Origin: Mercurialis annua | Taxonomy: Eukaryota > Streptophyta > Magnoliopsida > Malpighiales > Euphorbiaceae | Direction of reading: 5' to 3' | Length of the DNA: 64,000 bases | Assembly (NCBI RefSeq): GCF_937616625.2 | Contig: NC_065573.1 | Span: forward strand, 19,855,001 to 19,919,000 | Shown: positions 1 to 11,281 of the stretch, in pieces | Layout: each line of letters starts with the position of its first letter | Position numbering within the stretch: position 1 is the first letter of the stretch | Notes under the pieces: generated by a model | Seen by the model: the letters and a program-made list of their open reading frames with translations, nothing else | Databases searched by the model: none | Told to the model about the DNA's origin: nothing | Translations under genes and position numbers: made by a program

Positions 1-2
1 AA

Positions 3-2783
3 GTGCCGATTCACGAAGCTGATATCTCAAAAACCGCTTTTCGATGCCCAGGGCCGATTGGTGCTTATGAATGGATTGTGATGCCCTTTGGTTTGAAGAA
101 CGCCGGAGCAACTTACCAACGGACCATGAACAAAATGTTCGAAGGTTTAGCATGTCTGGAGGTGTATATCGATGACGTCGTCGTAAAATCGCCGAGCGAC
201 GCGGCTCACCTGGCCGATCTGAAACAGGGCTTTGAGCGGATCCGAAGCAACGGTTTGAAGATGAATCCGTTAAAATGCGCTTTTGGTGTATCGGCTGGAA
301 ATTTCTTGGGTTTCTTGGTTCACCAGCGGGGGGTAGAGGTAGACAAAAATAAAGCAAAAGCGATAATCTATGCTGAACCACCAAAAACCAAGAAACAGCT
401 ACAGCGGTTGGTCGGACAGATAAACTTCCTAAGGCGCTTCATTTCAAACACAGCAGGCCGATTACGCAGTTGGAGCGTATTGTTGAAGGGGAATGATAAT
501 GAGAAGTTTGTATGGACCCCTGAACAACAACAAGTGTTTGACGAGCTGAAAGCATACTTAGTAAAACCGCCGATTATGATGCCGCCAAAGCCAAATCAGC
601 CTTTGTTACTGTATATATCGGCAGCTCCCCAATCTTTGGGATGTATGCTTGCACAGGAAGACCAAGGCGTGGAAAGATCGGTCTACTATCTCAGTAGAGC
701 CTTGACCGATACTGAAACACGATACTCGGACATCGAGAAACTGTGCCTTTGCTTATATTTCACTTGCTGCAAGTTGAGATATTACATGTTGCCAGTGGTG
801 GTTTATGTCCTAGCACAAACCGACGTCATAAAATACATTCTATCCCGACCGTATCTTAGGAATCGGATGGGAAAGTGGGCGGTGGCGATGTCAGAATTCA
901 CGCTCGTGTATGTGCCTCAGAAAGCAGTTAAGGGACAAGTCCTTGCCGATTTTCTGTCGGATCACCCAGGAGTCAACATAAAAGAGGGAATCGGCTGCAT
1001 GGAACTACATCCTTGGAAATTGTGGTTTGACGGGTCAAGAACAGAAAAGGGTGCCGGAGCAGGAATCGTCATTATCTCGCCCTCGGGGGCACGGTTTACA
1101 ATGTCTTGTTCTTTGGCATTCAAGTGTACCAACAACCAAGCCGAGTACGAAGCTCTCATTTTAGGCTTAGAAATCTTGATGGAGCTGGGGGCAAAATCGA
1201 TCCAAGTCTGGGGTGATTCGCTGCTAGTGATAAAACAAGTCTCCGGAGAATACAAGTGCGAGTCGGAACTTTTGATCCGATATTGCAACAAGGCTAAGCA
1301 TCTTATTGGCGGTTTCTCGGATACATGGTTAGAATACACGGAGAGAAGCGACAATATGGAGGCAAATGATCTCGCCCAACACGGTAGTGGTTACAAACCT
1401 TGTTACGAGTATGAAGCGATCCGGCGAGATACGCCAAACTTGGTAACAGGAGACGATGCGGTGTACAAAGCAATCCATTCCGTGTACCATTTGGATTTTT
1501 CGACAGATTGGAGGAAAGAGATAACTAAATGGTTTGAATCGCCAGATATGTCCAACAGAAGGTTACGAACTCTGGCTTTCAACTATATAGTTCTAGCCGA
1601 TGAATTGTACAAAAAAGGGAGCGACGGTTTGCTATTTAGATGCATCGGCCCGAAAGAGGCAATGTTGGTCATGGCCGAAGTACACGAGGGAATCGCCGGT
1701 GCACATCAGGCTGGTCCGAGAATGCGATGGCTGATCCATAAATACGGGTTTTATTGGCCTAAAATGGAGCAAGATTGTATCCGATACTCCCAAGGATGTG
1801 AGGCATGCCAAAAGTGCGGTCCTGTTCAGCACGTTCCTGCCGAGATGCTGCACTCGATAGTTAAGCCTTGGCCATTCCGAGGATGGGCTGTTGATTTAAT
1901 TGGCAAAATATACCCGTCATCGTCAAAAGGACACACGTTTGTGATTGTCGCGACCGATTACTACTCTAAATGGGTTGAAGCCATACCTTTGAAATCACCG
2001 AGTCAAGAATCGGTCATAAAGTTTTTCAGAGAATACATTATCCTGAGGCATGGGTTACCAGAAACTATTACTACGGACCAGGGAACTATGTTCACTGGAA
2101 GTGAGATAACCGATTATGCAAAGGAGATGGGCTTCAAGTTGATACGTTCCACCCCGTACTACGCACAAGCAAATGGCCAAGCCGAGGCGACTAACAAGGC
2201 GATTAAGGGCATCATTCAGAAGATGATAGAAGACAACCCAAAACAATGGCATCAGTTATTAATTGAAGCTGTTTGGGCAAACCGCACAAGCCAAAAATCG
2301 GCCACGGGCACTACACCTTTCAAACTTGTGTATGGGCACGATGCGATGCTACCTATGGAGTTGACGGTAGCGTCTACGAGGCGAAAGATGCAGCACGTCT
2401 TGACGAAGGCCGACTATCATGATAAAATGGTTCTTGAAGCTTTGGACTTAGATGAGGAGCGATTATTGGCACTCGACCACTTAGAAGCTCAGAAGAGAAG
2501 AGTAGAACGAGTTTACAACAAGCGTGTCAAAAGTAAGAGTTTTCAAATAGACCAGCTCGTTTGGAAAGTCATTTTACCCATTGGAGCAAAAAAGGAAGGA
2601 CTAGGAAAATGGTCTCCGAACTGGGAAGGACCATATAAAGTTGTCCGAATATTGGGTAACGGTGCATATATACTTGCTGACATAGATGGTCGAGTCCATG
2701 ACCGATCCATTAACGCACAGTATTTGAAGAAGTACGTCCCGAGCTGCTGGGAAGGAGTTGACAGACGCATCTTCGAGAAATAG
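3..2783 (+). CDS. gypsy Pol polyprotein fragment (RT, RNase H, second RNase H, integrase)
   Basis: A 926-codon open frame without stops; its true start lies upstream of the window. RT shows the catalytic YIDD at residues 55-58 of the visible part. A gypsy RNase H follows. A second RNase H begins near residue 340 (WFDGSRTEKGAG, then NQAEYEAL). Integrase has an HHCC zinc finger at about 560-605, the core with WAVDLIG (about 628), TDQGT and the NGQAEATNK glutamate region, and a GPYKVV module near 876. The protein copies the element RNA and inserts the cDNA. The frame is intact, so this copy may be fairly young. It converges with the antisense gene that ends at 3285. Confidence 0.9.
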   Translation: MPIHEADISKTAFRCPGPIGAYEWIVMPFGLKNAGATYQRTMNKMFEGLACLEVYIDDVVVKSPSDAAHLADLKQGFERIRSNGLKMNPLKCAFGVSAGNFLGFLVHQRGVEVDKNKAKAIIYAEPPKTKKQLQRLVGQINFLRRFISNTAGRLRSWSVLLKGNDNEKFVWTPEQQQVFDELKAYLVKPPIMMPPKPNQPLLLYISAAPQSLGCMLAQEDQGVERSVYYLSRALTDTETRYSDIEKLCLCLYFTCCKLRYYMLPVVVYVLAQTDVIKYILSRPYLRNRMGKWAVAMSEFTLVYVPQKAVKGQVLADFLSDHPGVNIKEGIGCMELHPWKLWFDGSRTEKGAGAGIVIISPSGARFTMSCSLAFKCTNNQAEYEALILGLEILMELGAKSIQVWGDSLLVIKQVSGEYKCESELLIRYCNKAKHLIGGFSDTWLEYTERSDNMEANDLAQHGSGYKPCYEYEAIRRDTPNLVTGDDAVYKAIHSVYHLDFSTDWRKEITKWFESPDMSNRRLRTLAFNYIVLADELYKKGSDGLLFRCIGPKEAMLVMAEVHEGIAGAHQAGPRMRWLIHKYGFYWPKMEQDCIRYSQGCEACQKCGPVQHVPAEMLHSIVKPWPFRGWAVDLIGKIYPSSSKGHTFVIVATDYYSKWVEAIPLKSPSQESVIKFFREYIILRHGLPETITTDQGTMFTGSEITDYAKEMGFKLIRSTPYYAQANGQAEATNKAIKGIIQKMIEDNPKQWHQLLIEAVWANRTSQKSATGTTPFKLVYGHDAMLPMELTVASTRRKMQHVLTKADYHDKMVLEALDLDEERLLALDHLEAQKRRVERVYNKRVKSKSFQIDQLVWKVILPIGAKKEGLGKWSPNWEGPYKVVRILGNGAYILADIDGRVHDRSINAQYLKKYVPSCWEGVDRRIFEK

Positions 2784-2801
2784 GAAAGGTAATTTTTACG
2801 A

Positions 2802-3200
2802 AATCGGACTCTTGACCGATGGGTTGACGGTACGGAATTGATAATCGGAAGCAGAGCCGATTCACATTATTTAGGCTTACCTTGTAATTCGTACTTGCAT
2901 TAGACATATATGAACTTCGGAACACCAGCCGATTCTATTTTGTCAATTAGCACTGGCACCTTTGTGTATAACAATCGGAAATATAGCCGATCAGAATATA
3001 TAAAGTTGCCAATCATTAGTGTTGGGACCGTGTAATTTATACTTGCATTGAATAAAATTTCGGAAATTACAGCCGATTTTCCTCAAACCGATTATCGTTA
3101 CACTTAAAAATAGTATGACCAATCGGAACGATAGCCGATTATTATACTTACGAGAATAAAATGTGCTGGTAATATGTGCGATTCGGAAATAAAACCGATT
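2802..3200. repeat. Seven-copy array of imperfect TCGGA/CCGA palindromes
   Basis: The 500-bp spacer between two converging genes holds seven imperfect palindromes of the form ATCGGAA-N-GCCGATT, at about 2802-2820, 2843-2862, 2916-2934, 2973-2991, 3058-3078, 3121-3140 and 3181-3200. Spacing is 41-85 bp. A longer degenerate repeat (TGTAATT, TACTTGCATT, then a palindrome) occurs near 2882 and 3030, so the array probably grew by duplication. Function is unknown; 3'-end formation, dimer binding or small-RNA production are possibilities. Confidence 0.7.
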
Positions 3201-3284
3201 TAAAAATGCCCATTAAAGAAAAATGTCTCAACGAAATATACACACGATGCCAAAAATATGGAAAATTGTTCAGGAGTTACAAAA

Positions 3285-6200
3285 TTAGCCAAAATGGCTG
3301 AACAAATCGCCCATGGTGCTGCGAATCTCAGAAAGCTTTTTGACAGCTTCCGAATATCTTTTTTCGGCACTCGCCAATTTCTTCTTCAGCTGATTACGGC
3401 GATCCTTCAGGTCAGCACCTTGAGAAATGAGGTCATCAAGTTGTTGCTCTAAAGGGGCAGCGATGTCCTCTTCAGCTTTGAGCTCCCCTTGAAGCGCCTC
3501 AATCTTAGACTTCAGCTCATCCATCTTGGAAGTGTGAGGAGCGAGTTGGTCTGAGGTCTTCTTCGCCTTTGACCTGAGGGAACCAAATTCATCATCAAGC
3601 TTACGCTTGGTCTCCAGCGATTGCTCATAAGAAGATCTGGCGGGAGCAGCCTCGGCATCGGTCTTGGTCAAGTTTGGAAGATCCTTGACGACATTGGCGA
3701 TGGTTTCCTTCGTTCTCTCGGTAACCTTACTCTCATCCTTCACCAAGAGAAGCGCTTCCAGGGACGCCTTCAGGGACTTCGCCTCATCTTCATCGCCCAA
3801 CAATTGCACTCCTTTTGCCTTCATCGCAGCCAGATTGTTGAGGTGCACATCCACATCGGCTTCAGAACCACCAGTCTCGGACTCCTCTGAACTAGAAGAA
3901 CTCTCGGTAGAGCCTTCAGCATCACTCTCCGAGTCAGAATCAAAAGCCAGGAGTTTCGTCTGCCGAAGAGAGAATTAGTACATGTCATTATTACACTTAA
4001 ACGAATGTGATAAAAAGGAAAAATACCTTCAAAGCTTCGGTACGAGTCATATCTGGCTTGGAGCTGGAAGGGCGAGAAACTGAGACGGTCGCCGTCGCCG
4101 AAGTGGAAGCAGGCGATACCAGAGGAGCAGAGCGGTCAGCCGAACTCCCACTCATTTTGATGGAAATCTTGGTGGTATTGGCTTTCTTGGAAGTATCGGC
4201 CTTGATTGGTTTCGGAGCAGAGACCTCTGTCTTTTTCGGCAGTTTGGTGCTGACCGATTTCGTTTCTTGATTGGCGGCCGATTTTGTTGTAACAGGTTTC
4301 TTTCCAGCTCTCTTCCTCTTCGGAGGCTGCTCATCTTCTTCTTCCTCCTCATCCATGAAGATCGCCCCGTCTATCTCCGCCTCTACTTCTGCGATATAGA
4401 AAGGCGATTTTAAGATAAAATTATATTGAAGTGGCAGTTGTAAATTTTTCTAGTGCTTACCTGCGGGAATCTTCAGTTCCTCAACAAGAGAGGCGACGTC
4501 CTTACAGTTACCTGGCACAAAATAACCAGTAAATGTTACCTTTTTAGGGCGAGACTTTGGCTTTTTATTGGCTAACATATATTCAGAGTCTGGGACTAAG
4601 GGTGCTTTATATGAGAAGGAAGGGCGAATATACTGTTGGAAGATGGGGTAAGGACGATGCCGATATTTTTTCTCCCATACTTTCCTCCATTTGAGTATGT
4701 ATTTTCGCCAAGCTTCTCTTCTATGGTTTTCCATTTTTAAACTAAGAAGGGGGCGATTGTTGGGTTCGTATTTGAATTTGTAAAAGCGTTCAAATTTAAT
4801 AAGTTCAAGGCGATGCTCGTAGTGACCTTTCCTTTTCTTCGGCTGCGGAACCTGTAAAAGAAAAACATCGGCGTGAGTACGTTTTCGCTTTGTTTCAGGC
4901 AACTGAAAAAGATTCAATTTAAGGATATCCTCTGCCGATAGTCCGAAATTGATGCCGATCACGATTTCCCACCACTCTTCGAACTCATATGTAGAGGATG
5001 GGTTTCCATCTGGTATAGGTAGCTCGTCGGGCGATGGCAAATAACCCTCGTGGAGTTGTCCAAGGAATGCTATGTGACGCAATGTGGGCAGTGCGGGGCG
5101 ATCAGAACCATACTCGTTGCGGTCTATCAGAAAAGGGCAGGGAATCGCCTGTGTGTAGCCGAACTGTCTTGATAGATAATTGGGGCAGTAAGCCTCTGAC
5201 CCACTGTGTTTGAAGCTATTGCCGATCATGAGGTTGCGGCTGATCAGTGAATTGCTCCAGTTGTCCCACCACTTAGAGTGGAGTTCTTCGTCTATATCAG
5301 AGTCTTCGGTTATTTCCCAGCCATAAGATATCCACTTGGGAGGATATTTGATGTTTAGAACAGGGCACCATGGATTTGGCGATTGCTCACGAGTCTCTAG
5401 GAAGTAGCCGATTACTTCTTTGAGGTGCGGTAAGATTGCAACTCCTTGGAATACTGTATAACCGAAGCATTCGTCTGAGGTTCGTTCTGGGAGTCTGACG
5501 ATGTCAGGAAAGTACATGAACATCCACGCTTGGATTATCCACATCGGCCCGCTAGGACAGCGATGCGTCTTTACCTTGGCGTTTTTGATCATGCTATGGA
5601 GACATCTGTAGACTGATCCAAGAATGAACTCTCCCATGTTCAGGGGATGACCTTCGGCTAGGGCAACGGCGATACGGAGGCATTCTTGCGTGACTCTGAA
5701 AGAAGCTGGGCAAATGATGAATTTGGCGAGGAAATATGCCAGGAAGGCGATGTGTTCGTTGGCGGTTGGAGGTTGATTGTTTTGACCGATGTTTTTGTCC
5801 AAGAAATGTTTGAAGCTTTTGGCAGATTTCTCAGGACCTAGGTGAAGATTTGGGGATGTCTGGCAATTGAGAGGCGATATTCTAATGCCAGTAATATTTA
5901 CATTGAACATAAACGCCAGGTCTAACAAAGTTATGGACATCGGCCCTCGCCGGAAGCAGAAAGTGTTGGTGGTATCGGACCAGAAGAGGGAAGCTCCGAA
6001 GCAGTAGTGCTTGGCGATTGGAAAGGTGTTTTGGCTGATTCCAATGAGGTCATATAGACCTATTGCTTTCCAAACATCGCCATAGTAACCATGGAGTCGC
6101 AAGATCCAATTCTTGTAATCGGCGTTGGTACTGGGCCAGTTTCTGAAGGTTTCCCCGGTCCACACAGACGAATAGTGGAGTTCAGAGAAGCGAGGGGGAG

Positions 6201-6381
6201 CATGATCTGGAAAGGGGACGGCGGTTTCACAGAGTTCTGAAGGAGTGGTGAGAATCGGACCTACGGAGTATCGGCTATCTTCTAATTCTGTAATTACCTC
6301 AAATGCAGTCGACGGAGCGGTAGAGCGAACTACGGCGAGTTTCTCAGTTGCTTGAAGAGCGGCTTGTTCTTGTTGAGCCAT
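3285..6381 (-). CDS. Antisense PMD plus coiled-coil gene inside the gypsy element
   Basis: Three exons read on the strand opposite to pol: 6381-4461, 4388-4027 and 3959-3285. Junctions are GCAG|GTAAGC to CGCAG|AAG, and TGAAG|GTATTT to GGCAG|ACG; phases match and give 985 residues with no internal stop. Exon 1 carries a plant mobile domain (aminotransferase-like family), about residues 60-470, with SSVWTGETFRNWP and LLDLAFMFNVNITGIRI, then a basic PQPKKRK that may be a nuclear signal. Exon 2 is Lys/Ser/Thr-rich with PPKRKRAGKK. Exon 3 is acidic, then a long predicted coiled coil. Antisense PMD genes are known from Tat-type elements; their role is not settled. The continuous spliced frame is my inference and suggests the gene was recently functional. 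Confidence 0.75.
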
Positions 6382-6635
6382 GATGATGGGACGATCTGAG
6401 TTGAAGAGTAGGCGATTAGGGTCTAAAGAATCGGCTAGGAGTCAACGGATTTGAGAGAGTTTCGGGAGTCAAAGATTCAGGTAAATCCGAAAAAGGAAAG
6501 TGAAAGATATTTTATACCTTGGGAAAAAAGGGCGGTTACTTGAAAAGTTTTACCACATGGGCCGAAATAGTGACAGCGCAGCTCACTTTGGTATTGAGGC
6601 CGACAATAACAAGCCCAAAGTTTAAACCTTAGGCT

Positions 6636-7208
6636 TGTTGGGGGCATTGTTTGCACCGGTCCAGTGGAATCAATATAAAGCTGGGTGACATTTTGGCCCA
6701 TGACCAGAAAAGGTGTTTTGAATGGGCTCATTAAGGGATTTTAGCCCAACAGGAGCTATATTTATTTTTAGCCTTTTACTTAGTTTTTCTTCATTAAATA
6801 AGAGATAGAATCTCATTAGAATTAGGATTCTTTATTAGGGTTTGTTCCCTATAAATAGTCAGTAGTATTGTATTATTTTCGGTATCAACAAATCATTAAT
6901 CAAAAACCAAAGCTCAGGCTTTTTATCCCAATCTCCGGATTGAATTTTAGTTTAGGAGTAGAATTGACATTAATCTCGCTTGGATCTCAGGATTCCCAGA
7001 TTAATACTGTTAGTTTAATCGAATGACGGCGACGTCATTCACAATTTGAACAACGTTACTTGAATTCGAGTTACGTCACTTGAATTAGGGTTACGTTATT
7101 CAAATCCTGTTTACCTCATCTAGAATCATACCGGTTAAAGCATCAGTACCTAAAGTTACCCATTAACAAATTCAAAGGTTTGAGCAAGGTGAAAATCTAG
7201 CGAACAGA
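6636..7208 (+). repeat. Probable 3' LTR of the gypsy element
   Basis: Begins with TGTTGGGGGCATTG, a start typical of Tat-type LTRs. A TATA box (TATAAATA, 6850-6857) lies on the pol strand. The region is non-coding and follows the start of the antisense gene by about 250 bp. No clear polypurine tract lies directly before 6636; a purine run at about 6520-6533 could mean an earlier start. The right end is approximate. Confidence 0.5.
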
Positions 7209-8167
7209 AACAAATACTATATTTAAATCATTTAGGTTCAGTAGGAGCAAAGTGAGTCCCATACTTTTTTTGCCGCATAATTCTAAAGGGAATCATTTCC
7301 ATTCTGTATATTTATGTATGGGTTAACAATTATTTGAAAAACAAATTTGTTTGACTAAATTCTGAGAATCAACTTGCAATACAAGGCAGAAACAATAAAA
7401 ATATCCTAAGATGGGATCTTGACTAGAAAAGAATGATGCTATATAAAAGGGGGGGAATATACCATTCTCCCAAATTCAATGTGGCAAATATTCCATCTCA
7501 TACTCCAAAAATGTAATGAAAATTGCAAATTTTCATCACTATCTGAAAAAAAAATGCGAAAATTTTGCAGATTCGGCTTTCAACCCCAAATTCTGTCAAG
7601 AGTTTCTTTTTTATTTTCGTAAATGCTTCTGAAATTTTAAAATTTATATAATCTATATCGTAAAAATATAATTTCGGTATTTTCTGTTTCAACATTCGCA
7701 GGCTCCCCTACACTTATTTATAGCTAATTTTGATATTCTGCAAACTTGTTATTTAAATTGATATGCTGCAAACCTGTTATATAATGAGAAAAACATTGAA
7801 GCCTAACACATTCATTAAAGACAATTTAGATTTTATTTCCATGACGGGATGCGACATAAAATAAAATTAATACACAAATATAGGGGTTATTTAGTGATCA
7901 ATGGATGCTTAAGCACTACTAACAGCATATTCTGAAAAGGAAAAAAAAACTAGGCATTGTTAGAAGGTATTTCCTTGTAATTGCATATGCTTGAAATAAT
8001 TTACAGAAATTACATAAAAGAACATCATTATTTAATCTATACTCAAACAGCTTACCAAGAAAATCCATGAACAGAGCTAGTAACTAAGGAATTGAAATCC
8101 ATGGCCAAATCTGGAAAGCCTCAAGATACTTTCGTTATATATAATCCATCGATCATAAAATCGAATA
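7209..8167. other. AT-rich intergenic DNA
   Basis: No gene, RNA or repeat was recognised between the gypsy LTR and the stop codon of the RLPH2-like gene. The last few hundred bases probably contain that gene's 3' UTR. Confidence 0.5.
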
Positions 8168-10633
8168 TTATTTCAAATTGTCAGTGTCGCGGACAAGCTT
8201 CATTGAAGGAAGCACAATTGCAGCAACAGGATTGTTCTCTAGCCCCCCACCTTCATCAATAATCAATCTAAGCCCTTCAATATGAAGTTTCCCATGATGG
8301 CCACTTACTACTATGGTTGGCTTCTCGGTTAAATCCTATAACAATCAAACACCAATTATTTTATCTTCCGTTAAATTTTTTCATCAGTAGAGCAAACGTC
8401 AAAGCTAAAACTATATTCTTACACAACTGTTATTGACTTTCGATTTTTACATTTTGGTAATCAAACTTCAATTTTACTAACAGCAAGTCACTAAATGATT
8501 TACAGTAAATTTCTACTTATATGGACAATAAAGATAAAATATTTACCATATTTTATTTACTTTAACATTATAAAACTACAGACTCATTCAAACTGAATAA
8601 CGACTAATAAATGACATAATAAAATAAGAATGGTACACATTTATCCATCGACTACATAAGCAATTTTTCGCCTAAGTTCATTTAGTAACCTCCTGTTGTA
8701 GGTAACAATCGAAGTTAAGTTTTTAAAATATAAAAATTTGAAAGTCGGTAACCATTATGTAAAAACACTATATTTTGATAACCGCAAAAAAATTAACCCC
8801 TATTTCGAGTAAATAAATAGGAGCACCGAACCTTTGGGATATCCCACACACTTCTCCTCCCACTAAGAGCCTCTATCTTCGGCACCTTAGTATCTTTGGC
8901 TTTTAGGTTCTTCAGCTGCTCGTCAATGTTTTTCCCTTTCTCTAAACCAGCGTGAACAGCGATCAATCTACAATGTGTAATTCCCTCTTCATTCTCTATG
9001 CACACATCTTCCTGGAAAATGAAAATGGCACATTACTAACACTAACTAATTTCTGCATATGTTCTTCGAATGAAAACTAAGCTGCTGAAACATAGAATTT
9101 GGCAATAAAGTAAACATAAAAGTATTCAAACTAATCGAATTCTATATTTTGGCATTTCGTTCCGGTTTGGGAAGTGGTTTAAACTCTGAAACTCTATTGT
9201 TGTTTCAAGATTAGACCATACATTTCCCTGTTTCCCATTTCCCGTTTTGAATTTCAGTTTCAGTGTTTATGTGGTACATAGCATATCATAATAGAAGTCA
9301 TATGTTTATGATTTATCAGTAATGAGACCATCTAAGAAAACAGGTCTTGCCTCTTCATGAACCCAAACGAGATTGGCGAGAAACTTTTTGTGTTCATCAG
9401 AAACGGCCTTCATCAAATCTGTGCACAGCAATTACTGGTTAAAGAGAGATTTTGTAATATAAAATCATAGAACATTTAAACAATTTTACAATTTCATATA
9501 ACTTTGAAATGGCAAAGCAACAAGAAACAGCAGCCTAGTTATATTCTAATTACTTCAATGAACATTGTATTTCAACTCAAAGTAATTAAAAGAAGCTGCC
9601 TCAAAAACAAATGTTAAAGCAGCAAAATTGATAAATAAAAAACTCAACCAATACCTCAAATATCAATGCTACAAAAGAAAATGCGAAAATGCAATTGACA
9701 AGAACTCATTTCACATCGATGAAATGAAAACGCCGGAACAAGAGAAACGGTCGAAACAATACTTGTTAAAAGAATAGGTTATAAATATAGTGTTCCGAGA
9801 GTTTCATAAGCATTTTCAGAAACGGAAACGAACTTAAACTTCGACAAACTTTCCGTAGCCTAAAATATAGATTTCGATAAGTTTATGGTGCAACATTGCT
9901 TCACAATGAAAGCCAACAACAATTGACAATTTATATGTCAAGATCATTTGTCAATGAATAACAAAACTAAGTCTAAAATTACAACCAAAGTGCCTTCACA
10001 TTAAAAAAAAAAAACATTAAAACCAAAGAATCTAATAACTATAATAACTTTGAAAAAAAAACTCAAATAACATAAGAAATTAAGAAAAAAACACATACCA
10101 GGAGAACCATGAGGAACACCATAGGATTCAAAAGTGGGAGCACCATCATAAATAGAACCCTTATATTCAGTTCCTTTAGCCTCATTAAACCTATCCTTAA
10201 TTCTCCCAGCCCATCTCCTCCCCTGCAAATACATATTTTCATACCCAACTCCTCTATACCATCCCTCTCTATCCTCATTCCTTGAATACTCCTTCCACCC
10301 TTCTTGAAACGACACCCCGTTTCCAGGCTCAGGTAACAGTCCCAGAAAGGCAGCAAAAGCAAGGTCGTGATTACCGGATAAAAATACATGCTTTTGATTT
10401 GGGTATAAAGATGGTAACTTTATTAAGAAATCAATAACATTTTTTGTGTCTGGACCACGGTCACAGTAATCACCCAGAAAGATTACGAGGGCTGAGTTGA
10501 AATCTTGTGGGTTTATTGTTGTTTGGAGATTGGACCATAGATTTTGAAGCTTTGAGAGATAGCCATGGATGTCTCCTATGCAAATTACCAATCTGGGCTT
10601 GGTGGCGGTGGTTGTAGAATTGGTGGTTGCCAT
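8168..10633 (-). CDS. RLPH2: RLPH2-like PPP-family protein phosphatase
   Basis: Four exons: 10633-10099, 9418-9351, 9011-8832 and 8335-8168, giving 316 residues, close to the roughly 309 of the Arabidopsis protein. Metallophosphatase motifs are GDIHG (residues 20-24), GDYCDRG (54-60), GNHD (87-90), then VHAGLEKG in exon 3 and SGHHGK in exon 4, supplying the two-metal active site. The extended middle ([16 protein letters not shown], then [16 protein letters not shown]) matches the plant Rhizobiales-like phosphatase 2 group, whose members are atypical PPP enzymes reported to prefer phosphotyrosine. Intron 2 starts with GC instead of GT (GAG|GCAAGA) and ends CCAG. The other introns are GT-AG. 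ATG 10633 starts the conserved frame. All exons are intact. Confidence 0.93.
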
Positions 10634-10821
10634 GGTATATATGTCGAATTATAAATAGAGGTGATTAGCTGATCTAACAGAGAGGTTACTGACGGTCAGT
10701 TTTCAAGATTGGAGCTTTACTGTGGTGTATGGTGTAGAACGTTGTTGTAGGCACGTTAGATTAAGGAAGTTGAATTTGGTCTCATTTTGAATAGAAAAAT
10801 AACGTTTTATAAAAATTTAAA

Positions 10822-11272
10822 GGCTTAAGGTCTGAAAAACTACCGACCTTTTACAATTTTTTCAATAGCACCCTCACCTTGTAATTTGTTCAATAGCACC
10901 CTATTTTGTATTTTTGACTTTCAATAGCACTCTAAAATGAAAAAAATAGATGATTTGATTACTATAAGGATGACAATTTTCAAAAAATCTAAATTTAAAG
11001 GTGAAATCATACTTTTTTCTACTTGGACACTTTTAAACAAGTCTTTTAACTTAAAAAAAGTTCAAATAAGTCTTCGATAAATGAGTTTAATTTGATAATT
11101 TATGGTGCTATTGAAAGTCAAAAATACAAAATAGGGTAAAATTGACTGTTTTACAAGGTCGGGGTGCTATTGAAAGCCAAAAATACGAAATAGGGTGCTA
11201 TTGAAGAAATTACAAGGTGAGAGTGCAATTGAAAAAAATTTGAAAGGTCGGTAGTTTTTCAGACCTTAAGCC
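10822..11272. mobile_element. 451-bp Mutator-type MITE
   Basis: Terminal inverted repeats start GGCTTAAGGTCTGAAAAACT; the first 30 bp are perfect and weaker pairing continues for about 110 bp. The element is flanked by a perfect 9-bp duplication AAATTTAAA (10813-10821 and 11273-11281), the hallmark of Mutator-type transposition. It has no ORF. It lies between RLPH2 and BUD31. A related copy starts at 63950. Confidence 0.85.
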
Positions 11273-11281
11273 AAATTTAAA

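Larger units (their letters stand above)
1..7208 (+). mobile_element. Ty3/gypsy LTR retrotransposon, Tat-type, 3' half
   Basis: The element enters the window inside reverse transcriptase, so gag, protease, PBS and 5' LTR lie outside. Order seen: RT, gypsy RNase H, a second RNase H, integrase, a palindrome-rich spacer, an antisense spliced gene, then a probable 3' LTR from 6636. The second RNase H and an antisense gene before the 3' LTR are known traits of the Tat clade (Ogre/Retand/Grande-like). The words CCGAT and CGGAA recur throughout, unlike the neighbouring host DNA. The right boundary is uncertain because no second LTR is available for comparison. Confidence 0.8.

Noticed and set aside
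962..2770. Minus-strand ORFs inside gypsy pol
   Set aside because: They are shadows of the long open pol frame and show no domains.
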